A stretch of 64,000 nt of DNA from Escallonia rubra (Eukaryota > Streptophyta > Magnoliopsida > Escalloniales > Escalloniaceae), in assembly GCA_033065855.1 (NCBI GenBank), contig JAVXUO010001478.1, positions 62,001 to 126,000 of the forward strand. The letters run 5' to 3'. Shown here one piece after another: positions 35,301 to 45,904 of the stretch. The position numbers and the translations under genes were made by a program. Numbering within the stretch: position 1 is the first letter of the stretch; every line of letters starts with the position of its first letter. The notes under the pieces were generated by a model, which saw only the letters and a program-made list of their open reading frames with translations, was not told the origin of the DNA and did no database searches.

Positions 35301-38300
35301 ACTACCATCAGAAATGCTAAGGCAGTCATCAAAGCTGACATAATATGCAACGACTGCGAACTCCACAAATTACTAATCTCCTGATATAAACATAGACCAG
35401 CAGAAATAAAAAAAAAAGCATGTGCGCATCGTTTAGAGAAGGCTAGAAGCAGCAAAAGTTGGTTCAGACGAGCTATTGCATGCATTGAAGTTAGGCAAAT
35501 TACTCTAGCTTGCTTAATTGTGGTGGTCTGGGTAGAATGGATTTCCGAAACCCTGTTTTCAAGTAGTATTCGATCTCGGTTACCGATTAATCAATATTCG
35601 ATTGACTGGTCTGCGCCTCACTAGTATCTTAATCTTACCGGAATGTGGACCAAAGGTGCCCCACCAAAGTAGGATGAGAACAGCTCTGCATCTAAGGTTG
35701 CACTCATTAAAATCAGCCTCAATTCTGGCCTACGAGGAAGGAGATCTTTGAGGATAATAAGCAAAAAATCTGCCATCAGATAGCATAGTGATTAGAACTC
35801 GCAACTTATCCCTAGCATAAAATTCCCATCTGAACCCATTTTACCTTCATTCATTCCACGCTCATGAATTTCATCGACAATTACATGAGTTACACCCTTC
35901 AAACTTCTATCAACAAGTAATCTTCTTAGCAGGATTCCAGTAGTGCAGAAAAGCAGGTGGGTGTCCCTTCCTTTCATACCCTCTAGCCGCACTTTATATC
36001 CAACCTTCAGAGCAAACCAATAAACGAGAACAAAAAACGAGGATTCCTTTTAGTGTAGTTAAAAATAAAACTGCACAAAAAGTAAACTTGGGTTCATGGC
36101 AGATATTTAGACTCACCATTTCGCCCAACTTCTCACCCCTCTCGCTAGCAACCCTCTCAGAAACAGACATAGCAGAAATTCGTCTAGGCTGAGTACATAT
36201 AATACTGCACGTGGCCCCACGAACAGACTCAATCTCAGATTCTAAAATGAATTGGGGAATCTGCGTAGTCTTCCCACAACCAGTTTCACCTGAAATAATA
36301 ACGACCTGCAAAAATGCAAAATACTTCATTTCACAGAACGACAAGCTAAAAGAGTAAGAACTGCCACCTAACCGCTACTAACATACTTAATCTTTTTTAA
36401 ACACAAACAATATTAACAAGTATATTACGCCATCCCAGCAATGACAACACCATCAAAAACAAAATCTATGCACACCCTAATATTACAATGACTAGAATCC
36501 GCAACTAAGTGCACCAAAAAATGCCTTTGATAAAAATGAGCAATTGTGAGAGGCCGTCAAGCATTGTTGGTTCACTGTTCAAAAGAGCTTTAGGAGCAAC
36601 AAATAAGATATGAGGAAGACATTTGTCTCACTCTTCAAACGAGCTTTCATAGCAACTTGTAGTGATGTAGTGTAACAAGAAATGAGAACTTTAGTTAGGG
36701 AAGGGGTCATTGTTTCAACCTCTATTCTCCACTCCGAAGTAAGACAGCGTATTTAGAGCTTGAAAGCATCGAACAGCTGAACAGCTTCATAATTAGAGGC
36801 ATCCTCCATCGGACCAAATTTGTATCATCTCGTCCTTCATAACAACAATTCAGTCGTAGTGATTCCTCAGATTCTATGGGTTCCCCGAAGGCTCCTCCAT
36901 CAAATCTTCCTCATTGTCCATGCCCGCACAAAAAGATGTTCTTTCCTAATTGTCCTCTCAGAATATTTTGACTGAAGTAATTCCAAGAGATGCAAGATCC
37001 AGGTTCCAATCTACAACTTCACTGCTTCGACAATACCTACCTATGCCCAAAAATTTTCATGTTCCCCCCACTCCATTGATGTTTATATTTCTCAGTTCCA
37101 TAACTGATCCTGATCTCCACCGCCAGCCATAACTACCACGAATTCCCACACAGATGACACGACAAGCACATATTAAGGAGGCAAAGAAGACAAACTATTC
37201 CTAAAAGAGCGAATCAATGCTTTAATTGCCACTTTGGCTTCAGCAGTAGTTTTTCTGTTAAGTACTTGATATAAGACAAGTAACTCTCCTGCAATGTTGT
37301 GTCCACTCAATGCATAACATACTGACACTCAAAGAATGGAATACCTCGTTCTGTAGATTATGCAGCCTTATTGTAACAGATAAATGAAACGTGACAATAT
37401 TAAAGAGGAGAGTGCTCATTGCTTCTCATAATATTAGTCTTCCAAATAATGGCTTCATACAGTAGTAAGTAGACTTCACAGAATGGTGGGGCCAACGGAA
37501 CAATCCTAAAATCCTTACACACCTGATTTTCTGAAATAGCAGCTAATATTGCATCCTTCTCTTTAAAAGCAGGAAGACCTCTACGAAATTCAAGCATCTT
37601 CCAACCTTCTGGAGAGTCCTATAACAAAGTAATGACTGTCATAACAGCAATTGCAGAGTTGTTCACGATTCTGACTCGCATGGACTTCTTTAACAAGTAA
37701 AAAGTTTTAGAATCAGCAACTAAAGCTTTGTAAGAATATGATACTTTTAAATGGGATTCTAAAGCAAGTCAAACCCCAAGAAATATAAACACGCAAAAAA
37801 CAAATTAGAGAATGATACATCAATAGTTATCACAGAATGAGTTAAGCAAAGCAAGACCAAAGCAATACGCCAAACTCATTAATTGAGTAGCACCTACAAA
37901 TGTCAGCAAGAGCGGAGAGGCCTTACAATGTCATAACTAATAAGAAAGACGCGACATGATCTCTGTATTAGTTCAAGGATAGTAACATACTCTTTTCATC
38001 TAAAACATCAGGAGGGAGGGAAAAAAGGTTTAAACGCATGCTAACAGCGACCTATAATAATAGTTGTTGTAGAGCTTTTGAGGGTGTAGAGCATCCTTTG
38101 AGGAGGACAAGACCACCTTTTGAACAGTGTTCTTTGTGGAGGCGGAATCGAGTTTAGACTGCAGGTTTGGTTTTTACTTCTTTGGATGATATAAGCAAGT
38201 CGATCTAAACTTCATGTGAAACCTTTTTTGTATATTGGCTCGTCCCCCAGGCACTCTATGAGATATAATCTCTAACATTTATACACACATATACACATTT

Positions 38301-41300
38301 ATGCATACGTTCACGAGCATCATTGCCTACCATTTTGTCCTAAAGAAAAAAATTAGAAGTGTGGTATGACTTCTGTGGACAGGCAAGACGATTACTATAG
38401 GTGCAATCCAACATTGATTTTCGTTTAGCAGGCACGTTAGCTTCGGTTTGTGATCCCCCAAATATGGAACAGCATATACTTTCATTATTTTGTACATTCG
38501 AGCTACTTAACTTAATTAACTTACTGTATTTTGCACCTAAGAGCGTTTGTGGTTGTATTAGGGTAAACATCTTTTATCTATAGGACCAGTATCTGCTAAT
38601 CTTCAGAGTAAAAAATTCATAGATTCTTGGTTCCTCTTGAACTTCCTAAATTTTTCAAGCTGATATAAGCATTTTTTTCATCCCTACAAAGCTTATGATA
38701 GGATTTATATCCTCTTCAGATGGTTCCTTCCAGCATTGGAGGTGACGCGCTAAAAGTCCCCCTCTTTCCACACCGAGGTAATAGGTTATGTAGATCATTC
38801 ACCGTTGTGAAACTAATGTATGTTGCATCGCTATAATTTGATCAAGGGGGAAGGTGCTAAGATGATAGTGTGTATGTCAGAAAAAAGTAGACTGTAGTTG
38901 TCGATTGTTACACATTACAAATTAGGGAGAGATTGTTGCATATATTCTTTGCACTAAAAACTCGTTGCATAGTTGCTCTCCTTACAAGAGGAGGACAAAA
39001 AGGAGCAGTCTGTTTGCTACAGTCTCCAAGGTCTGGTTTGGAGAATTTAGCAGCAGCAAAGCCATTTTCTTTGTAGACGGGAAAAAAAAACTTCTTCATT
39101 AGTATTCTACTTCATTTATGGTTAATTTGTTTGTGGGGTTTTCCGGGATGCTTTGACGGGCACTTCTGCCTCTAGCAAAGCAAAAATTTCTGGATAGATT
39201 TAGGTAGAATATTAGTGACCACCTTTGCTTTGTTCTTTGCAAATGGGTCACAAAGTCAACATTAACGTTCCTTATCAAACGCAACCCCCCCATCTCTTGA
39301 GCAAATAAAAGAACCTTAACAACACATTGCTTTATAGGTTGTAGTTTAGATTTTTCGCTGTTAAAACTCACCATTATAAATTACTAATAAGGAAAAAAGG
39401 GAAATAAAGAAGGCGGGATGATTGAGGTTTCATTAATGATCATATTAATGATCATATTCACAATGGCTGAAGATAAATAAAACTAAAGAAAAACGTTTCA
39501 GGAATCAAGGTAAAAGGTTTCAAGTACCAATCACTTGAAAAAAAAAGCATTGTGAGTCTAAAATATAATTGAGCCGTAAACAGGTCCTCTCATACTATTA
39601 ATTCTTGAAGGGATCTTAGTTGATTTCGACTTGAACAGTTTCCTCTTTCTTCTCCCTGATGCTATCTGTGCATAAAAAAAATTTTGGTACATATCTGTGC
39701 ATAAATGGACGCTGACTTATCCCACCCAAATAGTTCAACAAGTGCAAATTAATTCATGCGGATACATACGAAAATTGCCTAAAGAACTACAATCATATGA
39801 AATAGTGACACAAGGGGGACTAAACTTGTCAAGTTAATTGAACCTGCCAAGCTTGTTGCTCACTGCGCATTTGCAAACTTCTTCTCCAGATAATTTTTTC
39901 CATGGCAGCCTTACTATGTGGGAACGGCTCGGATTGCTCAAAAAGCCCTTCATCAGTAGCCATACTACCATTACTGCTAGACCTTGAAATCACATTATCT
40001 TGGAAAGCTCCCATGCTCCTGGCCTTCTGGGAAAGGTACTCTCCAAGATAGTTATCGACTCTTCGTTCCAAACCAGGAGGCAACGAAACCTACTTATTCT
40101 GAAGAGTCTCAGTAAAATGCTTGAGAAGCATACAATGGCAAAGAAAGAAGATATTTGACAACTGTATGACATAATCAAGGCAACATAAACAAAACCATGG
40201 CGGAGGAGCGATAAAGCATGATATGCATTGAGGGCCATACTCTACAACCTAAGCTATTAAAGCAAAAAAGTAATCTAATTCTTGCATTCAGTGCCCCATT
40301 ATGTTTGTCCAACTTGCATTAGTTATGCCTGTGCACTTGGTGCACATAATTCTCGCTCTCCACATAGAATGGAAAAAATTGTTGGCCCCATACTTTGCGA
40401 GCTAAGGATTTTAGAGCACATGCTAACGTACCAAGAAGCATCAGGTGGCATTTTTTTCTAGGCTTGGAAGAAAACAGAAAAAGCTGATAAGAAAAGAAGG
40501 AAATAGAGTTTTAAGAAAAGTTAAATAGATATGCATATGATGCTGCAATAGTGAAACTAAACGTCTGTCAAACAAACATTGTGTCATTAAGCACACAAAA
40601 TTGCAGAAAATTTACCTCCCTTTGTGGACGCCTATCATCCAGGTCAAATCGGTAGTTAGGCAATGGTACTTTGCTGACAACAACTACTTTCGCATAAAGT
40701 TGGCTGCAAAAAAACTCCCAAATAAAAATCGGATGGTCAAAGCACAAGGCAAGGAAATTATTCCTGTGGAAGTTGGAAATACCTATACAAGCCCATTCTA
40801 TTAGCCAGAGCTGCTATTTGCTCATAATCACGTCTGTCCTTTTTCTCCCTTGAGAGTAACTCTTCCTGATCTTTCTGGCGTAAGAGTGTAGTTAGCTTCC
40901 GTTTCCAAGCATTAATGTTGTCGGAGGTGGAAGCACACTGAAATTTATGTTGAAAACTTGACAAATGAGGACAATGCAATCACCAAAGCCAAACTTAAAA
41001 CAGGAACAAACAAGTACAAAGACTACCTGTTGGGACTCCTAAACTTGCTACTTCCAGTCTTTGGATAAACATTAATGCAAGGGATGCAACTACACATATT
41101 TGTACCACGTGCAACAAGTATTGTATGTGTGAGCACCGATAGCAGTTAAGGGAGTGCCAATAGGGCTACGATACGGACTATCAATACAAGAAGGGCACAC
41201 TTCATCACCCACGGACACCTTTCAAGAACCTTATTTTTTTTATCATCACAAAAAGGATTTTAGCTGAAAAGAAGTTCCCCTCTTGAGACTAGCCATTTTG

Positions 41301-44300
41301 CTCCTCCTATTCCCCAGAAGTCAAAGTCTAGACAATTGAGCCACTTTATTTTTACGAGAATTGATTAGTTTGCATCTCCTCTTGTTCATATAGAAGCCTC
41401 CTAACCCCTTTACGACTCTTACACAATCCCACTTGGGTTTACAGAATCTTCAGGAACCTGCTAGTCACATTACATCTCGTTGAGCATATAAACATGTTGG
41501 AGTCATCTCTTATACAACTATTTGACGAAAAGAGCTACACATAAAACACTATTTGTGATGTTGATTTCTATTTCCGTTCACTTATCGGTTATTGAGGGTT
41601 TCTATATGCTGCCGGTGTTCAAACCTATTAAGCTGCTCTTTCAGTCGTATGTATTAAAGTACACTTTTTTTTTTTTTTTGTGTATAAGTAAATTTATTGA
41701 CAAAAAACGCCAGAAAGGGAGGGGGAACCCTTACAAAGAAGCTTTACACGCACTAATCACCTACCTACACACAGCAAGAAGCTGTCCATAAAAATCTAAA
41801 AAGGCATCATCAGATCTAGAAGAGCGGTCCTTCACCCAGCAAAAAAGAGTAGACAATAAAGAAGCCTTAAGAAAAGACAGAGGCTGTTCAACTCGCTCAG
41901 ACGCTTGCATACTTCTTTCTTTCCAGCTACGACGCATATCAACCACTTCACACGACATGACCCACAAGGTGTTCAAAAAGCAGAAGACCATGTCCCGAAT
42001 ATCCTTAGCTACTTGACAATGCAGAATAAGATGATTCACGGACTCCCCATCAGTTTTACACATATAGCACCAATTGACGTACATTTTTCTTCTCTTCCAC
42101 AAGTTATCCCCAGTCAACACCGCATCCCTAACTGCTTCCCACGTAAAGAAGCAGGTTTAGGAGGGGCCAAAGATTTCCAAATAAGCTTCCAAGGAAAATT
42201 GTTTCCTTGGTACGTAACCAACTGAGAGTAGAAGGACTTCACAGTAAAGCTCCCAACAGAATTACCCTGCCAAACAACTTTATCCTCACTAATCCCATCG
42301 GCCTTTGCAGAGTACAAACAACCCAAGAAGCTAGATACTAAGTCCAGCTCCCAGTCATGAAAGTTTCTTCTGAAAGTAGGATTCCAAAAGGGTCCATCAC
42401 TATCGAATGCAAGAACATTTCGTACCAAAATTTCTTTATCACATGCAATACTAAATAGAGAAGCAAAAGATTTCTGAAACTCCTCTTCCCCTCACCAAAG
42501 ATCCCACCAAAATCTGACCAACACTTGCTGATCCCCACCCACATTATCCTGGTGTTTTAAAAAATTTCAATTAATTTCCTTCAACGTATATTAACCAATT
42601 CATACCAATACTAAAAAGGCCCACCTTTAAGGAAAAAGAACAACACCTCGGCAACATCCATCAACTTTTGCAGCCTAGTAACAGTAACATTAAAATACCT
42701 TGCATAGAGAGGCTATTTCCACCTAGGTATGTTCGATTTTTTTGTCGCTAATAGTGTATCTTAGTGACTTATCCTTTCATGACAAAGGAGGAGGTGGAGT
42801 AGAATATAAGGGGTGGAAATAGCCTATGGTATCACCAGATAGAAGCTGCTTTTACAAATAAAATAAAGAGAAGGAGCAGAACAGCGGTTTCTCCTTCGCA
42901 TGCAGAACCCCACCCCAGCTTGTTTATCAAAATGATATATTAGGGACGAAATTGGGACTCTGGCCTTGTCTTCTACTATTTTCAGCATGCTTTTTGAGTA
43001 GGGTGAAAGCTACGCATTTAATCCAGTTACAGCCTCTGTCTAACAGAAATGTCACCCACCCTCCGCAGAAAAGATGTGAGATTCTTTCGATCAGACTGCT
43101 CCCCAGTGAATGCGCCAACAACATTCGAAGTTCTATGAAACCCTTCAACTCGGCTCTTAAACATCAGACGGAGGGTTCAAACACAAAAACAAAGAGTAAG
43201 TGGAGATGAATTCTAGTCTCTCGAAGTAGAAAGAAAGTATCTCGAGAGAGCCGTTAATTATTTCACCTCACTACATGCACACCTCCTTCATCTGATGTTG
43301 AAGCCCATCCTTCTCAACATAGACACAAGAAATTCAATCAAAATAGTCACGTGAATTCATGATACCAGGTTTTCTGGTTACCATGTTGTGCCCAGCGCCC
43401 CAACCTCAATGCCAAATCCAAACAACACACATTTGCAATTGGCACTGCTATAAAAAAAAAATCTGCCCCCAACAAATTTATCCTGAATCTCAGCCACTCC
43501 ATAATTATTCTGGCCATCAAGGTCTTCTATGCATTCTCAAAAAGATCGAACCGGAATAGATACAGAAGAAGTAAAAACTTCTATGACAGAACTAAGGAAT
43601 TCTTGTTTATATTTGAACTTCTTAGCTTAGATTCTAGGAAAATATCCCCCTCTTTCAAGAGATTAAGCTGGGAGTGTTATGGCAATAATTGCACCAAAAG
43701 TATAGGGTTTGATTGGAACAAGTGAAAAAACAAGGGCGGAATTTGAAGATGGTATATATTAATTAACTCGGAAGGGGTTTTCTAACAAAACTCTCATCTT
43801 TGAAAAACCCTACAAGTGGCACATAACAGTTGATTTGATAGAACTTGCGCCTCTGTACTACCAAAGTTAACAGGCTCGTTATTATTTTCCCTAAATCTGA
43901 GCAGCCCAAGAAGGCTCCCGGCCATCCCGCCATTACTAATGCCACACCAGATTTGATATAACACGTACCTAGGCAGCCCAAGAAGGCTCCTGGGGACCCG
44001 TCATTATTAATCTAGAGAGACTGCATCGGTGTTTGAACCTGTGACCTCAAGGTCATCAGGTAGCAAGGCTTGCCCTCGATCCTAAATTAACAAAACAAGT
44101 TACTCTAATTACGCTCGACTACATTCCTTCTTTCCATTGCGTTCAATTTATTAACAGCATCACATCCACACTACTCGCATTGTCCTTGTTAGTCATAGCT
44201 AACAACTAGAAACTATATGCAATACCATACAATTCATCAAATTTTTCAATCTTGTTTAAAGAACTACCTAACTTAAAACAGGCTCACTATCAATACAGTG

Positions 44301-45452
44301 AGCCCAGCCACAGAAAATCCAGTCGCTTGCCTTGCTCATGAAAGATAAAAACAAAATTGCTACAAAAGATGTAAAACGATTCTAACAAAATTATGTGATT
44401 CTCTTTTATCTCTCAGCATTTTTAGTTTTGATATCGGAAAAATATCCCCGTCTTTCCAGAAGTTAAGCTGCAAGTGTAGCAGCAATAATTGCACCAAAAA
44501 GATAGTTTAAGAGGAATAATTTGAAAAACAAGGTAGAATTTAAAACGGTGTCTATTCATTCACTGGGACGAGTTTTCAGAGAAGAACTCTAATCTTTAGA
44601 ATACTCTACGTGTGGCAGTGGCATGTAACACTTGATTTAACGTATCACACGCTTCTTTACTACCGAAGTTACCAGGCTCATTAGTTTTTTTTCCTCTTGT
44701 GGGAGGGGCAAGTGCACAAAGCTCCCCGCCCCCTTCATGATTAATCTCAAGGGACTGCTTCCGTGTCTCGAACCCGTGACCTCTAGGTCACGACTGAGCA
44801 GGGCTTGATCCTAAATGAAGGACGGAAGAAGGACAAAAGAAATTGATCTAATTACGCTCGGAAACTGATTTACTACATTACTTGCTTCCATTGCGTTCAG
44901 TTTATAAACAGCATTGCATCCACAATCCTTGTGTTGTCCATATTAAGCGCAGCTAACAACTGACACAATCCACATATAATAAAAACCAACTAGATCTTCA
45001 ACTTCTACAGGAGCTCAAATTAGGGAAAAAGACGAGCTCTCTAATTACATTTACAACCTCAACAGGAGCTCAAATTAACCAAAAAAAAACCTCACCGAAC
45101 GGTCAGGCAGCTCGATATCCCGGCGGGCACCGTCCACGGAAAAATCGAACACGAATTCATACTCTGAGCTGTTCTTCTCCTTTTGTTGCTTTTGCTGTTG
45201 CTGACGTGGCAGGTAAGGGCAGGGACTCGTAATTTTGCTCGTACTGTCGGCGGAGGAGACGGTGCGCTGCGGCGGCGGGGGAGAAGCAGAGGAGGTTACG
45301 GCGGAGCGGAGTCGGTGGTGGGGTGGGACGTAAAGGGAGCCGTACGACGAAGTTTGGCGCGGCCGGTCTTTCATTGAGAGTACTTGTGGTGGCGGTATAA
45401 GGGAGGTTTTTAGGGTTTTGGGGAGGTGGGAAGGGAAAGAGTTGGCGAGCAT
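26382..45452 (-). CDS. DEXH3: DExH-box RNA helicase, DExH3/DExH5 type
   Basis: ATP-dependent RNA helicase of the DHX36-related plant group; Arabidopsis DExH5 (ABO6) acts in mitochondrial transcript splicing. Nineteen exons (minus): 45096-45452, 40783-40937, 40616-40703, 39844-40089, 37523-37618, 36117-36305, 35845-36004, 35639-35769, 34162-34329, 33798-34070, 33082-33276, 29646-29849, 29436-29505, 29186-29334, 28043-28348, 27525-27584, 27248-27400, 27025-27135 and 26382-26882. All joins keep frame: 1203 residues. Order: Gln-rich N-terminus; motif I GETGCGKT at 320-327; DEIH at 421-424; SAT at 453-455; [17 protein letters not shown] at 686-693; HA2/OB region; C-terminal dsRNA-binding domain at about 1112-1177. 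The ATG at 45452 adds 26 residues ([17 protein letters not shown]...) before the conserved MKDRP start at 45374; the extension looks like a mitochondrial presequence. All catalytic motifs are intact. The paralogue (DExH3 or DExH5) is not certain. Confidence 0.93.
27883..28000 (+). mobile_element. SINE 5' part in helicase intron 15
   Basis: TTGGCACAACAATAAGG is an A-box-like start and AGGGTTCGAAAGG a B-box, spaced as in tRNA-derived SINEs; the wording resembles the Au-type plant SINE head. It lies in the intron between the exons at 28043 and 27584. A tail and target duplication were not identified, so only the 5' part is supported. Confidence 0.5.
28349..29185 (-). other. helicase intron 14
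   Basis: An 837-bp intron between the exons ending at 29186 and starting at 28348. I see no transposon, RNA gene or ORF of interest in it. Confidence 0.7.
30323..30514. mobile_element. palindromic MITE, 192 bp
   Basis: The ends are inverted repeats: GGGAGCTGATCCCTTGCCAC on the left, and its counterpart GGGAGTTGATTCCTTGCCAC read inwards from the right. The inverted similarity continues inward through CTTAAGTT and GGCCAGAT to a centre near 30420 with two ATCCATCCAC/GTGGATGGAT palindromes. A matching target duplication was not found. It shares segments with the fold-back element at 24030-24640. Confidence 0.75.
30601..30969. mobile_element. Stowaway-type MITE
   Basis: A 369-bp element with TA target duplications at 30599-30600 and 30970-30971. 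The terminal inverted repeats read CACCCTCCGTCCCACATAA on the left and CTCCCTCCGTCCCACATAA from the right, the classic CTCCCTCCGT start of plant Stowaway (Tc1/mariner-derived) MITEs. The interior is AT- and GA-rich and non-coding. It lies in helicase intron 11. Confidence 0.92.
30972..31017. repeat. 23-bp tandem duplication beside the Stowaway element
   Basis: GATTGTAGTGCTTATGGTTC occurs twice in a row, at 30972 and about 30995, immediately outside the right TA of the Stowaway MITE. Confidence 0.85.
34560..34900 (+). pseudogene. possible gypsy reverse transcriptase remnant in intron 8
   Basis: A frame-shifted plus-strand reading contains KRKDPSNF and [15 protein letters not shown], which loosely match the KKKDGSWRF and VPDKFPIPVIDELL stretches of Ty3/gypsy reverse transcriptase in the right order and spacing. 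Many stops are present. It lies in the 1.3-kb intron between the exons at 35639 and 34329. The evidence is weak. Confidence 0.3.
36306..37522 (-). other. helicase intron 5
   Basis: A 1.2-kb intron. The plus ORF at 36950-37132 has no family features. I see no transposon in it. Confidence 0.7.
37619..39843 (-). other. helicase intron 4, 2.2 kb
   Basis: No gene is recognised on either strand. Near 38922 a purine run AGGGAGAGA followed by TTGTTGCATAT resembles a copia polypurine tract and LTR start, but no element body could be recognised. Two direct AATGATCATATT copies occur near 39435-39460. Confidence 0.5.
41661..42545 (-). pseudogene. 5'-truncated L1-type LINE, 3' end with poly(A)
   Basis: Minus-strand readings cover the end of a LINE ORF2. 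First comes a segment with [19 protein letters not shown] and [16 protein letters not shown], then [13 protein letters not shown], then the zinc-binding [19 protein letters not shown] (zf-RVT domain). One frame change lies near 42114-42120, so it is not intact. A T run at about 41664-41682 on the plus strand is the poly(A) tail, as expected for a minus insertion. The reverse transcriptase and endonuclease are missing (5' truncation). It lies in the first intron of the helicase, in the same orientation as the gene. Confidence 0.85.
43900..44085 (-). mobile_element. SINE-like element, copy A
   Basis: On the minus strand GACCTTGAGGTCACAGGTTCAA is the region around a B-box of a tRNA-derived SINE; upstream is GGCAAGCCTTGCTACC. 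A 36-bp piece starting GCAGCCCAAGAAGGCTCC is locally duplicated at about 43902 and 43974, which is absent from copy B. The ends and target duplications are not clear. Confidence 0.5.
44694..44820 (-). mobile_element. SINE-like element, copy B
   Basis: The minus strand reads GTGACCTAGAGGTCACGGGT followed by TCGAGACAC, a canonical plant SINE B-box region, with AAGCCCTGCTCAGTC upstream. It is the counterpart of the element at 43900-44085 within the duplicated block. Confidence 0.5.
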
Positions 45453-45701
45453 CAAAGGTTTGGTTTTGGTGGACGTGAGGTAGGTGGGTGGGGGTGGTGG
45501 CGCGGTGGTGAGGCGGTGAAAATGAGGGAGGAGGTGGGTGGTGCGGCCGTTCGGGGTAAAGAGAGTCGGTGGGTTGGTGCTGATCTCAGTTTACTTCTTT
45601 GTAACAGACCTGTTTTCTGCTCGGGGAACATAGTGACCGTCGCCGCTCGGCGCGTGAAACATTACCAACTTCCGGCACCAAAACAATCACTTTTGAGTTA
45701 A
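45453..45701 (-). promoter_or_regulatory. helicase 5' region
   Basis: GC-rich DNA (GGTGG, CGGCGG runs) immediately upstream of the helicase ATG, presumably the 5' UTR and core promoter. It is only about 250 bp long before Helitron-derived sequence begins. No clear TATA box was seen. Confidence 0.45.
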
Positions 45702-45904
45702 CTAGTTAGGTCCCCACGTGCGTTACGTTAGCCGGATATATATGCAATTGTATATGTTAACTTTAAATGTCTTTACTGCCAAGAAGATTGCACAACGTTG
45801 ATTTTTACATGTTATCACCATACGAGATGTTGCAAATAGTCTCTTAGTTATCACATAACATACGCATAATTCTATATCATATTTACACATTCTACGTTGT
45901 CTTC

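Larger units (their letters stand above)
43630..44970. repeat. diverged direct duplication, 800-bp offset, in helicase intron 1
   Basis: Copy A, about 43630-44215, and copy B, about 44430-44970, align over most of their length: AAAATATCCCC at 43639 and 44439, GCAATAATTGCACCAAAA, CTAATTACGCTCG, TTGCGTTCA and AGCTAACAAC near the ends. Identity is roughly 70-75 percent by eye. Both copies contain a SINE-like segment at the same relative place, so that insertion predates the duplication. Confidence 0.8.
40938..45095 (-). other. helicase intron 1, 4.2 kb, transposon-rich
   Basis: The first intron separates the GC-rich first exon from the rest. It contains a LINE 3' end (41661-42545), two copies of a roughly 570-bp block (43630-44215 and 44430-44970), each with a SINE-like segment, and AT-rich filler. 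Nothing coding for the host was found in it. Confidence 0.8.

Noticed and set aside
43900..44820. B-box sequences as tRNA genes
   Set aside because: The GGTTCAA and GGTTCGA boxes are present, but no cloverleaf or anticodon arm can be folded around them; SINE-derived.
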